From positions 180,504 through 244,503 of the forward strand of contig NZ_LAHO01000004.1 of NCBI RefSeq assembly GCF_000987775.1: a stretch of DNA of 64,000 nt. The letters are read 5' to 3'. This document shows positions 8,942 through 18,356 of the stretch, in pieces. Source of the stretch: Arsukibacterium ikkense (GTDB taxonomy: Bacteria > Pseudomonadota > Gammaproteobacteria > Enterobacterales > Alteromonadaceae). Under the pieces are notes generated by a model. That model was not told where the DNA came from. It saw only the letters and a list, made by a program, of their open reading frames with translations, and did no database searches. How positions within the stretch are numbered: the stretch's first letter is position 1; every line of letters begins with the position of its first letter. A program made the translations under genes and the position numbers.

Positions 8942-11116
8942 TTAGCTTAAATCGACCGGATCAACATCCAGTTGCCATTTTACCTGTCGGCTGAGCGCCC
9001 AGCTTTGCAGTGTGGCCAGCAGGGTAGTGAGTGCCTGATGCAGCAGCGGGCGCTGGCTACTGTAAAGATGTAGCTGCCAGCGAAACTTGCCGGCCCGTTT
9101 TTCCATCGGCGAGCTCAGTGGCCCTAATAGCTCGAGCCCCGGCAGCGTTTTAGCTATGGCTGCCAGCTCGGTTAACCACTGCTGACATAGCGCACTTTGC
9201 ACGGCTTCTGCCCGGAATAGCGCCAGATGCTGATACGGCGGCAACCGGGTTTGCTGACGCTCCAGCAAGGCGCTGCGGGCAAAGGAGGCATAGCCGTTGT
9301 GAATAATATCTTGCAGCAGCGCATGTTCCGGGTGATGAGTTTGCAGCAATACCGTGCCGGGGCTACTGCCACGACCCGCTCTGCCTGCCACCTGGGTGAG
9401 TAACTGCGCCAGCTGCTCAGGCGCCCGAAAGTCACTACTGTATAAGGCACCATCAACATCAACAATAACCACCAGGGTGACAAAGGGAAAATGGTGGCCT
9501 TTTGCTAACATCTGGGTACCGAGAATAAGCCGTGGACCACTTTGATTAATGCTTTGCAGTGCACTGTTCAGTGCACCTTTGCGCCTGGTGGTATCGCGGT
9601 CCAGCCGGGTGATGGCGACCTCAGGAAACAGCTGTTGTAAGTTTTCTTCTAGTTGCTCGGTACCCTGACCCACCGGTGCCAGCCTGGCACTACCACATTG
9701 TTTACATTGGCGCGGTACTGCTTTGGTTGCGCCACAATGATGACATACCAACTGCCGGCTTTGCTTGTGGTAGGTGGTAAAAGCGCTGCAGCGATGGCAC
9801 TCCGTCATCCAGCCACATTCCTGGCAACTGAGAGCGGGGGCAAAGCCACGCCGGTTTAAAAACAACATGACCTGCAACCCTTGCTGCAGTTGCTGCCGGA
9901 TAGACTGCAGGGTTTGACTGGCTAAACCAAACTGCAATACCTGTTGCTTTAAATCGACCAGCTTATAGCGGGGCATGGCCTGGCCACCGGCCCGGTTATG
10001 CAGGCTAAGGGGGATAAAACGCTGTTGCTGACAATTATAAAGGCTTTCCAGTGACGGTGTGGCAGAACCCAGCAAAATAGGGCAGCTTTCTATTGCGGCC
10101 CGTTTAATTGCCAGATCTCTGGCATGATAGCGAAAGCCATCTTGTTGTTTTAACGACTGGTCATGTTCTTCATCAATAATAATCAGACCCAGCCTGGCGA
10201 ATGGCAAAAATAACGCCGAGCGGGTGCCAATAACAATAGCTGCGCTGCCAGCCTGGGTCTGGCGCCAGCAATTCAGACGTTCGGTGTCGGTCAGATTAGA
10301 ATGCCAGCATAGCACTGGTGCCTGAAAACGGCTTTGAAAGCGCGCCAGGGTTTGTGGTGTCAGGCCAATTTCCGGCACTATGACTAATACCTGCTGACCG
10401 GTATCGAGCAAGGGTGCGATGGCCTGTAAATACACTTCCGTTTTGCCAGAGCCGGTCACACCTTCGAGTAATAAGCATTGAAAACGGTTTGCGGTCTGAT
10501 TAATGGCGGTAACAGCCAATGCCTGATCAGCCGTCAATTGCAGTGCCGGCTGTTTTAAGCCGCGCTGGCTAAAAGGGGTTAATGGCAGCAATTGCTGCTG
10601 AATGAGGCCTTTTTCTGCCAGTTGTTGCAATGCCTTTCGTGGATGGTTAGCCAACAGCTCAGTGGCGGCTAACGAACCGGGTTGCAGTGCTTGCCACAAC
10701 GCCAGTTGACGCGGTGAGCGTTTAAAGTCGGCGGTTGTAGCGCCAGCGCCTGCAGCAGTCAACTGCCACGCATACTGTTGGTAGTCGGCCAGGCTTTTCC
10801 CCTCCCGCAATAGCGCAGGCAGGGCCGCTGTCAGCACTTCACCCAGCGGGTGATGATAGTATTCTGCGGCGAAGGTCAGCAGCTGGCGCAATGGCTCCGT
10901 CAGCACCGGCTGCGGGTCAATAATGGCGATAATCGGTTTTAATTGTGCCAGCGGGTAATGGTCAGCCGGATTGAGCTGCCAGGCAATGCCAATTAATTCC
11001 CGCTTGCCAAAAGGTACCCGTAGCCGACTGCCAATTTGCACCTGTTGCTCAGCGCTTAACAGATAATCAAAGTGTTGCCTTAACGGCAAGGGCAGGGCAA
11101 CGCGGATAACTGGCAC
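8942..11116 (-). CDS. priA: Primosomal protein N' (replication restart helicase)
   Basis: 3'-to-5' DNA helicase that reloads the replisome at stalled forks. The 724-residue product has the N-terminal 3'-end-binding domain (1-105), a helicase Walker A GVTGSGKTEVYLQ near 220, the DEEH box (IIIDEEHDQSLKQQ) near 310, and an eight-cysteine zinc-binding insertion (CQEC, CHRC, CHHC, CKQC) near 430-475. Helicase motifs V and VI (LILGTQMLAKGHHFPFV, QVAGRAGRG) follow. It is divergent from rpmE, as in E. coli, and upstream of ftsN on the same strand. Confidence 0.98.
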   Translation of the reverse strand: MPVIRVALPLPLRQHFDYLLSAEQQVQIGSRLRVPFGKRELIGIAWQLNPADHYPLAQLKPIIAIIDPQPVLTEPLRQLLTFAAEYYHHPLGEVLTAALPALLREGKSLADYQQYAWQLTAAGAGATTADFKRSPRQLALWQALQPGSLAATELLANHPRKALQQLAEKGLIQQQLLPLTPFSQRGLKQPALQLTADQALAVTAINQTANRFQCLLLEGVTGSGKTEVYLQAIAPLLDTGQQVLVIVPEIGLTPQTLARFQSRFQAPVLCWHSNLTDTERLNCWRQTQAGSAAIVIGTRSALFLPFARLGLIIIDEEHDQSLKQQDGFRYHARDLAIKRAAIESCPILLGSATPSLESLYNCQQQRFIPLSLHNRAGGQAMPRYKLVDLKQQVLQFGLASQTLQSIRQQLQQGLQVMLFLNRRGFAPALSCQECGWMTECHRCSAFTTYHKQSRQLVCHHCGATKAVPRQCKQCGSARLAPVGQGTEQLEENLQQLFPEVAITRLDRDTTRRKGALNSALQSINQSGPRLILGTQMLAKGHHFPFVTLVVIVDVDGALYSSDFRAPEQLAQLLTQVAGRAGRGSSPGTVLLQTHHPEHALLQDIIHNGYASFARSALLERQQTRLPPYQHLALFRAEAVQSALCQQWLTELAAIAKTLPGLELLGPLSSPMEKRAGKFRWQLHLYSSQRPLLHQALTTLLATLQSWALSRQVKWQLDVDPVDLS

Positions 11117-11320
11117 AGCTAAAATCCTTCAGGTTAGACAAGCCTTAGTGTAAGGTGCCGTCAGGCTGCTGCCAAGCAAAACAAAAGTTGTAAATAAGCC
11201 TGCCTGGTAGTTGCAACTTTGCTGGCTATCTATTAAGCTACGCGCCCTTAATTAACTGTAATTACGTATGGTGTCCGGCACAAGATGACCGGATAGCGAT
11301 ACGGCCTAACGAGGTAACCC

Positions 11321-11533
11321 ATGAAACCAGGTATCCATCCAGAATACAAAGAAATTACTGCAACCTGTACTTGCGGTAACAGCTTCAAAACGCGTTCTGC
11401 GCTGTGTAAAGACATCCACTTGGATGTATGTTCAAGCTGCCACCCGTTTTATACCGGTAAGCAGAAAGTATTAGACGTTGGCGGCCGGGTTGACCGGTTC
11501 AAGAAACGTTTCGCGGTTCTTGGCAATCGTTAA
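11321..11533 (+). CDS. rpmE: 50S ribosomal protein L31 (zinc-binding form)
   Basis: Small ribosomal protein of 70 residues at the subunit bridge. The zinc-binding cysteines of the primary form are present: CTC at 16-18 and CSSC at 37-40, so this is RpmE and not the zinc-free paralogue RpmE2/YkgM. A GAGG ribosome site is eight bases upstream of the ATG. The gene is single and is followed after 13 bases by a strong hairpin terminator. The 204 bases between it and priA must hold both promoters. Confidence 0.98.
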   Translation: MKPGIHPEYKEITATCTCGNSFKTRSALCKDIHLDVCSSCHPFYTGKQKVLDVGGRVDRFKKRFAVLGNR

Positions 11534-11546
11534 TTTGCCACGCTAC

Positions 11547-11590
11547 TTAGCGATAAAAAAAGCACCGAAAGGTGCTTTTTTTATCGCTAA
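11547..11590. terminator. Bidirectional rho-independent terminator after rpmE
   Basis: A perfect 20-base-pair stem (11547-11566 with 11571-11590) closed by a GAAA tetraloop. The stem includes A7 and T7 tracts on either side of the AGCACC/GGTGCT core, so it can stop transcription from rpmE and from the convergent Sel1-repeat gene. Confidence 0.95.
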
Positions 11591-11606
11591 TAGCAGCCGA
11601 CGCTGG

Positions 11607-12512
11607 TTATTTACCGCCACTGAGCACTTCGCCAATTGAGCTGGCACCGCTGCCCGGCGTTATTGAAGCACAAGCCGAGCCCGAGTTTTCGCATGTTACG
11701 CCACTGATCCGGCTGCCAACAGAGCGGCGATCATATTTGCCGCTGGCGTTTAAGCGTCGTACCAGGCCATCCAGCATTACGTTGGCTTCCAGCTTTTGAC
11801 CTCGCACCTGAATTACTTCAATATCATCGACACTTTTAAAGTCGGCGATTAAATCGGTTTGCTGTGTATCAGTGGCCATTTCGTTTATCACTTGTTGCAG
11901 GTAGTCCCGTGCTTCCGGGTGGCGCGCCAGCGTTAAGGCTTTATATAATTTGCCAGCGCCTGCTAAATCCTGCTCGGTTGCTGTGGCGGTATGCTTTAGC
12001 CTTGCCAGTATAAACATCGCATTCATCAACTTTGTCTCTGCCGCTTTTTCTAACAGCGTCACGGCTTCGTCAACTTTGGTTTCGTCGTCTGTTTGTAAAT
12101 ACAACAATGCTTGTTGATACATTGCTGGCGGATACTCACTTTTCACCGCCTGAGCCAGTAACTTATCAGCCTGTTCAATATTTTGCTCCAGCACAAAACC
12201 ATTGCGGTGCCAGTCAGCCATCAGATAGGTGGCCATCGGATTGCGATGCCGCACCCCTAACTTGATAAAGCGGGCGGCTTCCTGGTGGTTTTGCTCCAGG
12301 CCATCGCCAGAGGCATAGGCCATAGCAACGAAAGCGGCGGCATCTCCGCTGCCACTGCGCGCCAGCTTAATGAGCCGGCGCATTTCGTTTTCGCATTGGT
12401 TGCCTTCGCACACCTTCGCTTCGGCTGACGCCATAGCGGGTAAACTGCCAACACTGGCTATGGTCAGGGTTAAACTTAGCGCTATGGCGCTGCCTATCCG
12501 TGCTACTTGCAT
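11607..12512 (-). CDS. Secreted Sel1-like repeat protein
   Basis: A 301-residue exported protein of unknown role. A Sec signal peptide is seen at 1-29 (hydrophobic core SAIALSLTLTIA, AXA-type site MASAEA). Residues about 45-200 show Sel1/TPR-like helical repeats: AAFVAMAYASGDGLEQNHQEAARFI, then TYLMADWHRNGFVLEQNIEQADKLL and MYQQALLYLQTDD in sequence. Two cysteines at the start (CEGNQCEN) and two near the end (CENSGSAC) suggest disulfides. Repeat proteins of this kind usually act as scaffolds in the periplasm; no partner is indicated. It is a single gene convergent with rpmE. Confidence 0.8.
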   Translation of the reverse strand: MQVARIGSAIALSLTLTIASVGSLPAMASAEAKVCEGNQCENEMRRLIKLARSGSGDAAAFVAMAYASGDGLEQNHQEAARFIKLGVRHRNPMATYLMADWHRNGFVLEQNIEQADKLLAQAVKSEYPPAMYQQALLYLQTDDETKVDEAVTLLEKAAETKLMNAMFILARLKHTATATEQDLAGAGKLYKALTLARHPEARDYLQQVINEMATDTQQTDLIADFKSVDDIEVIQVRGQKLEANVMLDGLVRRLNASGKYDRRSVGSRISGVTCENSGSACASITPGSGASSIGEVLSGGK

Positions 12513-12722
12513 AAAACCCTCAACATTGTTACAAAAAATTTATATTGCAATGATCGGACAGTCAGCGCTGAGGGTCAAGACAATAGGAACAGCAAACTGT
12601 AAACAAATGTGTTGCCATGGGCATCGCCTGGTCAGCTGCCGGGTTTTTTCAGTTGCTGCTTTTTTAGGCAAATAGTCGTTATTAATAAAAAAAATAGTTA
12701 AATTTCCACTGTTTAGCTGAAT
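12513..12722. other. Intergenic region upstream of the Sel1-repeat gene
   Basis: AT-rich leader and promoter region for the minus-strand Sel1 gene. I see no RNA gene, riboswitch or repeat in it. Together with 12887-13075 and the short fragment at 12723-12886 it makes the longest gene-poor stretch of the first half of the window. Confidence 0.5.
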
Positions 12723-12886
12723 ATGCAGCCTGGACTAAAATTTTTAGATGGCTATACGCCTGAAAAGGCTGTGTTTTGGCCAGAAAGCCATCGAAACATT
12801 TACTGATAGATAATCACAATTATCGCAATCTTAACCAGTTACTTCAGCAATATGGTGATGAATTAATGTCGATTTTACCTATTTAG
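12723..12886 (+). pseudogene. Possible decayed gene fragment of unknown family
   Basis: Two short reading frames read like one broken protein. From ATG 12723 the frame gives MQPGLKFLDGYTPEKAVF and continues to NIY before a stop; after a change of frame, the next 25 codons read DNHNYRNLNQLLQQYGDELM and end SILPI with a stop at 12884-12886. The composition looks coding, but I do not recognise a family and there is no clear ribosome site. It may equally be chance. Confidence 0.25.
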
Positions 12887-13075
12887 GGTAATGATGGCGC
12901 CAGCTCGGGCTTGGCGAATACGGCTGAAGTTGCTATAACAACCAACACTAAGACTAAAGTGGTATGGTCAGTAAGCCTGCGTTGCGCTGTTAAAATCGTC
13001 GCACCGCAGTTGTACAACAACAAAACTAAAAATAATCAGAAGTTACCCTCACTCATTAAAAGCAGGAACACAACG

Positions 13076-14317
13076 ATGTCAGATTTCAGAGAGCAGGCGC
13101 TGCGCTATCATGCGGAGCCGACCCCGGGCAAAATTAGTATTGAAATCAGTAAGCCGGCTGAAACGGTTAAAGACCTGGCCCTGGCCTACAGCCCCGGGGT
13201 TGCTGAGCCGGTGCGGGAAATTGCGGCTGACATCGATAATGTTTATAAGTATACCGCTAAGGGCAATCTGGTGGCGGTGATTACCAACGGCACAGCCATT
13301 CTGGGGTTAGGTAATTTAGGACCGATGGCCTCCAAACCTGTGATGGAAGGAAAGGCCCTGCTATTTAAGCGCTTTGCTAACCTCGACTCCATTGATATTG
13401 AAGTGACGCATCGCACGACAGAAGAGTTTATTAACACGGTGGCCAATATCGCCGATACCTTTGGCGGTATTAACCTCGAAGATATTAAAGCGCCGGAATG
13501 CTTTGAAATTGAAAAAGAGCTGATTAAGCGCTGTAAAATACCGGTGTTTCATGATGATCAGCACGGCACGGCTATTGTGACTGCTGCTGGTATGCTAAAT
13601 GCGTTGGAAATACAGGGTAAAGAGATCAGCAAGGCCATTATTGTCTGTATGGGCGCTGGTGCGGCGGCGATAGCCTGTATGGAGCTGCTGATTAAATGTG
13701 GCGCGCAACGTGAGCATATTTACATGCTTGATACCAAAGGGGTTATTCATACCCGGCGCGATGATTTAAACCAGTACAAATTGCTGTTTGCTAATAACAC
13801 CGATAAACGCACCCTGGAAGATGCGCTTAAAGGTGCTGATGTATTTGTTGGCGTGTCGGGGCCCGATGTATTGCCGCCTGAGGCACTAACGCTAATGGCA
13901 CCTAATCCGGTGATTTTTGCCTGCTCTAACCCCGACCCGGAAATCAAGCCAGCGCTGGCCCATGCTGCACGCCAGGATCTTATTATGGCTACCGGCCGCT
14001 CAGATTATCCGAATCAGGTAAATAACGTACTGTGTTTTCCGTTTATTTTCCGCGGTGCGCTGGATGTGCGGGCCAGTGTGATTAACGATGAAATGAAAAT
14101 TGCAGCCGTTAATGCTATTCGTGCTATTGCCAAAGAGCCCGTACCGGCCGAAGTGCTGTTGGCGGCACAAATCGATAAACTGGAATTTGGTAAAGCCTAT
14201 ATTATTCCCAAACCGATGGACCCAAGATTATTGCCGCGGGTCGCACGGGCAGTGGCCGAAGCAGCAGTGGCATCGGGAGTCGCCAGAATTGCGCTGCCGG
14301 ATAACTATTATCAATAA
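13076..14317 (+). CDS. Short-form malic enzyme (oxaloacetate-decarboxylating malate dehydrogenase)
   Basis: Converts L-malate to pyruvate and CO2 with reduction of NAD(P). The 413-residue product begins MSDFREQALRYH and contains the malic-enzyme N-terminal signatures LALAYSPGVAEPVREIA and HDDQHGTAIV, the Rossmann motif GAGAAAIA, and the C-terminal NPVIFACSNPDPEI segment. The C-terminal phosphotransacetylase-like domain of the large MaeB form is absent, so this is the short class. The start at 13076 has AGGA eight bases upstream and matches family N-termini; the frame is open 55 codons further upstream from a TTG, but that part is not protein-like. Cofactor preference cannot be read with confidence. 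Confidence 0.93.
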   Translation: MSDFREQALRYHAEPTPGKISIEISKPAETVKDLALAYSPGVAEPVREIAADIDNVYKYTAKGNLVAVITNGTAILGLGNLGPMASKPVMEGKALLFKRFANLDSIDIEVTHRTTEEFINTVANIADTFGGINLEDIKAPECFEIEKELIKRCKIPVFHDDQHGTAIVTAAGMLNALEIQGKEISKAIIVCMGAGAAAIACMELLIKCGAQREHIYMLDTKGVIHTRRDDLNQYKLLFANNTDKRTLEDALKGADVFVGVSGPDVLPPEALTLMAPNPVIFACSNPDPEIKPALAHAARQDLIMATGRSDYPNQVNNVLCFPFIFRGALDVRASVINDEMKIAAVNAIRAIAKEPVPAEVLLAAQIDKLEFGKAYIIPKPMDPRLLPRVARAVAEAAVASGVARIALPDNYYQ

Positions 14318-14354
14318 ACGCTTAGCAATAAATGCGTTAGCAAAGAACACTGGA

Positions 14355-15320
14355 TCAATAACTACTGGCAATATAGCGAGGCTGACAGCCGCCTGCCATT
14401 GGCAGCACAGTGCTTAGCTGGTGGCCTGCTCGTTTAACCGGCAGTGCTTTTGATGAAATGCTGCCACTGAGTACAGGCCAGGCTTGGTTCGGGCCTTGCA
14501 GCCAGTCAGGATGGTTCTTTACATCTTGTTGGGCGGCGTAATACGCATTGAGGGTACCGACATCGCGCCAGTAGCCGGGCAGTGTCTGTTCACCTGGTAT
14601 CAGGTTATTGGCGAAATTATACACATACACTGCTTGCTGTTGGTACAAGGCCGGCAGCACGTGCTGGCCGAAATCAACATGCTGGCCTTGCTGGCACGCC
14701 GCCAGTGCCTGATATAAGGCTTCGGCAGTAAACAGATAGTTTCCCATCGAGGCCAGCACATAACCCGGACGGCCAGGTATGCAGGGCGCAGTGCTTTGCG
14801 GCTTTTCAATAAAGCCGATCATCCGGCCGCTGGCGTCTGTTTCAATAATACCAAAATGGTGAGCATGCGCTTCGGGTATGGCCACTGCCGCTATAGTGAC
14901 AGCGGCATGTTGCTGTAAATGAAAACGCAGCATTTGCCGGTAATCCATTTTGTAAATATGATCGGCACTTAGCAGGGCGATATGCTGTGGCCGCAGATCG
15001 CGAATTTGACTTAATTGCAAGGCCACAGCGCCGGCGGTGCCTACGTTCAGGGTAGCGGGTGCCGCTTGGCATTGCAAAAAGCCCTGGCCAGCAAAGCGGC
15101 TGGTCCAGCGTTGCTGTAAATAATGTGCTAAGCCTGCTGCCTGATACTGGGTTAATACCATTAAGTCAGTAAAGCCTGAGTGCAGTAAATTACTTAACAC
15201 AAAATCGATTATCCGGTATTTGCCAGCAAAGGGCACCGCAGGCTTTGCCTGATGGCAGGTTAACGGGCGCAGACGGCTGCCACAGCCGCCGGCCAGTAAC
15301 AAGGTTAACAAGGCTGACAT
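14355..15320 (-). CDS. GlgC-like nucleotidyltransferase lacking the C-terminal beta-helix
   Basis: Resembles glucose-1-phosphate adenylyltransferase, which makes ADP-glucose for glycogen. The catalytic domain is intact over about 1-285: LLAGGCGSRLRPLT nucleotide loop, KPAVPFAGKYRIIDF, the GTAGAV motif, LLSADHIYKMDY, FIEKP and YWRDVGT. The protein stops at 321 residues, where family members of about 420-430 continue into a left-handed beta-helix that carries the allosteric and oligomer contacts. The stop lies 37 bases from the end of the convergent malic-enzyme gene. No glgA, glgB, glgX or glgP is nearby. It may be a regulation-free enzyme or a truncated relic. Confidence 0.75.
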   Translation of the reverse strand: MSALLTLLLAGGCGSRLRPLTCHQAKPAVPFAGKYRIIDFVLSNLLHSGFTDLMVLTQYQAAGLAHYLQQRWTSRFAGQGFLQCQAAPATLNVGTAGAVALQLSQIRDLRPQHIALLSADHIYKMDYRQMLRFHLQQHAAVTIAAVAIPEAHAHHFGIIETDASGRMIGFIEKPQSTAPCIPGRPGYVLASMGNYLFTAEALYQALAACQQGQHVDFGQHVLPALYQQQAVYVYNFANNLIPGEQTLPGYWRDVGTLNAYYAAQQDVKNHPDWLQGPNQAWPVLSGSISSKALPVKRAGHQLSTVLPMAGGCQPRYIASSY

Positions 15321-15466
15321 AATGCGCTCACTGTGCTGGCAGGGGGTGCCAATAAGCCTAGTTCAGCCAGCGCCAGTTAGCTTGATGCAGATCAAATTAT
15401 AGTTGTGTTTTTTTGTAATTAATAATTAACACAGTATTAATGTTATTTTGTTCAGTTACTTAGCTT

Positions 15467-16276
15467 TTATCGCACCTTACTTTTTCGGACGATTTTGTAT
15501 AGCAATTCTGGCGATAGCCGAGATACCCAGGCCGCCAATCGTTCTTTTAAGCCGCCGATAACAATATAGCTGTTGCCTTTAACTAAGGCTTTAACCGCTT
15601 TCTCGGCAAATTGCTCTGCGCTCATGGCATTCGCCTGCGCGTCGTCCATTTCACCCAAAGCGCTGCCATCACCGGTCAGCGCATTCAGTGATACATCGGT
15701 TTTAACAAAGCCGGGGAACAGGCTGGCAACAGTCAGCCCCTGCTCAGATAACTCGGCGCGCAAGCTATTGGCCCATAAATGCAGCGCCGCTTTGGCGGCA
15801 GAATAGCTACCGCGATACTGGGTGCCTACTAACCCCGCGACTGACGACACAAAGACCACCTTACCACCACCATCGGCCAGCAGTAAGGGCAGCGCCTGGC
15901 GGGTTAAACTAACCTGAGCAAAGTAATCTACCTCAAACAGTTTGCGATCGGTTGCCAGAGTGGTGTCAGTGATTAACGCACGTTGGCTAATGCCGGCATT
16001 ATTGATTAACCAGTCCAGGCCACCAATTTGCTCGGTAACAGTGTTGATGGCAGCACTGATTGCGGCATGGTCAGTTATATCCAGCGGTAACAACAGATGC
16101 CCGGCGGCATTCGGCAGACTGGCACGCACCCGCTGCAGTTCTGGTTGGCGCCGGGCGCTTAAAATCAGCCTGGCACCAGCCGCGGCTAACTCGCGGGCCA
16201 GCGCTTCGCCAATTCCGCCTGAGGCGCCGGTGATCCAGATAACCTTATTATGAACAGCCGGGTTTTTTATAGTCAT
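15467..16276 (-). CDS. Short-chain dehydrogenase/reductase
   Basis: NAD(P)-dependent oxidoreductase of the classical SDR family, 269 residues. The cofactor motif is TGASGGIG at about 16-23, with the NNAG motif at about 90, the catalytic serine in VSSVAG, and the active-site YSAAK. The substrate cannot be read; the sequence most resembles membrane-associated DHRS7-like reductases with a basic C-terminus (KIVRKSKVR). It is followed on its upstream side, 44 bases away, by the DUF2306-like membrane protein on the same strand, so the two may form an operon. Confidence 0.85.
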   Translation of the reverse strand: MTIKNPAVHNKVIWITGASGGIGEALARELAAAGARLILSARRQPELQRVRASLPNAAGHLLLPLDITDHAAISAAINTVTEQIGGLDWLINNAGISQRALITDTTLATDRKLFEVDYFAQVSLTRQALPLLLADGGGKVVFVSSVAGLVGTQYRGSYSAAKAALHLWANSLRAELSEQGLTVASLFPGFVKTDVSLNALTGDGSALGEMDDAQANAMSAEQFAEKAVKALVKGNSYIVIGGLKERLAAWVSRLSPELLYKIVRKSKVR

Positions 16277-16320
16277 TCTTTGTTGTCCTTTGCCAGTGCT
16301 GCATGGACCTTAAGCCAGCT

Positions 16321-17085
16321 TTAAGCCTGTTGTAAAGCTTTGTGGTGCTGCACCTTATATTTGCGCTTATAGTAACCCGTTAGCAGGATCATCGCGCTTA
16401 CGCCGATAACCGGCGCGGCCAGCCAGCTGACAATTTGCCATTCCCCCGGCAACCACTGCGCTAATATTCTGCGACCTCCTGCGGCAAAAAACGCGGTGTA
16501 TAAGGCAATACCTGAACCAATCATGGCGCTGAAGTGTTCAATGATCCACTGCCGCGGTTTGATTTGTCGTTGGTAGATGTATAGGCAAATACTCAGCGAG
16601 GTAATAATACTGACGATAGCAAAGATGATCAGCAGTGGCATGCCAATGCCAATACCCTGCCACAGGACATAGATGCCGCCGGGTATCAGCATCAGGTTGG
16701 GGCCCTGAAAAGCGATACCTTTTAAGATTGCCCGGTTTTCCTTTACTCGCAGTGCCGCGACCGCATGGCGAACAGTAACCCAGGTTAACAGGCTTAACAG
16801 CAGCAGGAACTGCGAAAAGGGGATCCGCCATATCAGTAGCCGTTGTTGCTGTGCTGCCGTCAGTGCTTTGTCAGCGGCATAGATGGCAATAGGATCGGCC
16901 AGGCCAATAACGCACAGCGCCATACCTGATGCCGCTATCACCAGCATCAGATAGTAAAAGACGCTACCGGCATTCACATGCAATTTGCTGCCTTTACGGC
17001 TGAATACCGGTAGCCAGAACAATATCAGGGCAACGGCGCCCAGCGCAATATGAAAGTACAGCAGAGATGTGTGGATCAGCAGCAT
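16321..17085 (-). CDS. DUF2306-like integral membrane protein
   Basis: A 254-residue inner-membrane protein with seven or so helices. The N-terminal FHIALGAVALILFWLPVFSRKGS followed by KLHVNAGSVFYYLM matches the 'H-I-G ... R-K-G-x-x-H-x-x-x-G' pattern of DUF2306 and related predicted membrane proteins. The function is unknown. It is divergent from a sensor kinase/response-regulator pair with a 128-base gap, an arrangement typical for targets of such systems. It could also pair with the short-chain dehydrogenase downstream. Confidence 0.65.
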   Translation of the reverse strand: MLLIHTSLLYFHIALGAVALILFWLPVFSRKGSKLHVNAGSVFYYLMLVIAASGMALCVIGLADPIAIYAADKALTAAQQQRLLIWRIPFSQFLLLLSLLTWVTVRHAVAALRVKENRAILKGIAFQGPNLMLIPGGIYVLWQGIGIGMPLLIIFAIVSIITSLSICLYIYQRQIKPRQWIIEHFSAMIGSGIALYTAFFAAGGRRILAQWLPGEWQIVSWLAAPVIGVSAMILLTGYYKRKYKVQHHKALQQA

Positions 17086-17213
17086 AAATGCCTCCTTGGT
17101 TGGTGCGCTGAGTTTAGCGAAGGGCGCCTGAACGTGCAGGTGCCAGAAGTCAGGATTTTTTATTGTGACTTGTGGCCTATTGCAGTTATTGGCCGGCCCC
17201 GCATAATAAGTGG

Positions 17214-18356
17214 ATGAAATTAAAATACCCGTTAGCCACCTTCGCCGGGGTCATGACCTGGGCTCTGGTGTTCGCCATTACGCTGTATCTTTTGCAGTTG
17301 CAAAGCTCGCCACAACCCTGGCTGTGGGTATCAGTGCTGTTTATCGTATATGGCGTGGCTTTTATTACCCTGACACTGGATGCCGGCCCGGTTAAGTTGC
17401 AAAGTCCGGCCGGTAAACTGCTGCTCTTACTGCAATTATTCTGCGCCTTTGGTTTATTGCCGTTATTGAGTTCAAAATATTTCGATTATCTGGCCATTCT
17501 GACTGTTATCTGGGTCTCGATGTTACCGTCGCTCATGTCCAGCCGTCGCGCGGTACTGGTGGCAATGCTGGTGGTGATCTTGTGGTTCAGTCTGGCAGCA
17601 CAGCTGGAACAGCGACAGCTGTGGATTACAGCCCTGTTGTATGGCTGCTTTCATTTATTCGCGGTAATGATGCAAAGCGCCACTCAGGCTGAGCAAAAAG
17701 CGAAAGAAGAACTGGCCAGTAAACACCAGCAACTCCTTGCCACCCAGCAATTGCTGCAGGCGGCCTCCCGCCAGAGTGAACGAACCCGTATCGCCCGTAA
17801 CCTGCACGATGTCGTCGGCCATCACTTAACGGCGCTGACCATTCAGTTGCAGGTGGCCAGCCACCTTAGCGCAGGAGAAGCCAAGTTACAGGTAGATAAA
17901 TGCCATCAGCTGGCAAAGTTATTGTTAGCTGATGTGCGAGAAGCGGTGAGCACCATCCGCCAGCATGCCGATTTATCGTTGCTTGCTGCGCTGCAACAGC
18001 TGGTAGCCCTGGTGCCCGAGCAACTCAAAGTGAGGTTGGACATTGCACCGCAGATAATGTTGCCCGATCTTAATCAAGCACAACACTTGCTATGTATAGT
18101 GCAGGAAGCGATCAGCAACAGTTTAAAGCATGCAGCGGCCACTGAGCTGAAGATCAGTGCGGAGTTGAACCAGCAGCAGCTGCAGCTGATCATTAACGAC
18201 AACGGCAAGCTGGCCGCAAACTGGCAACCTGGCAATGGCATTACCGGTATGCAGGAACGCACAGCAGAATGTGCTGGCAGTCTGACGCTCGATACTCATG
18301 GCCAGAGTATGCAATTAACCCTTCAGCTACCCTATCGGGCGAACACTGATGCATAA
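17214..18356 (+). CDS. Sensor histidine kinase, NarL/DegS type (HisKA_3)
   Basis: Membrane sensor kinase of 380 residues. About six membrane helices fill 1-155, then a coiled coil (about 160-190). The HisKA_3 dimerisation helix has RIARNLHDVVGHHL with the phospho-acceptor His at about 198, and the ATP-binding domain shows the N box QEAISNSLKHA and a DNG motif. No periplasmic ligand domain is present, as in intramembrane-sensing kinases such as DesK/LiaS. Start taken as ATG 17214; GTG 17172 would add 14 non-conserved residues. It overlaps the response-regulator gene by eight bases. Confidence 0.85.
   Translation: MKLKYPLATFAGVMTWALVFAITLYLLQLQSSPQPWLWVSVLFIVYGVAFITLTLDAGPVKLQSPAGKLLLLLQLFCAFGLLPLLSSKYFDYLAILTVIWVSMLPSLMSSRRAVLVAMLVVILWFSLAAQLEQRQLWITALLYGCFHLFAVMMQSATQAEQKAKEELASKHQQLLATQQLLQAASRQSERTRIARNLHDVVGHHLTALTIQLQVASHLSAGEAKLQVDKCHQLAKLLLADVREAVSTIRQHADLSLLAALQQLVALVPEQLKVRLDIAPQIMLPDLNQAQHLLCIVQEAISNSLKHAAATELKISAELNQQQLQLIINDNGKLAANWQPGNGITGMQERTAECAGSLTLDTHGQSMQLTLQLPYRANTDA

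Noticed and set aside
12911..13075. 55-codon upstream extension of the malic enzyme from a TTG
   Set aside because: Not conserved in the family and not protein-like; ATG 13076 has AGGA at good spacing.
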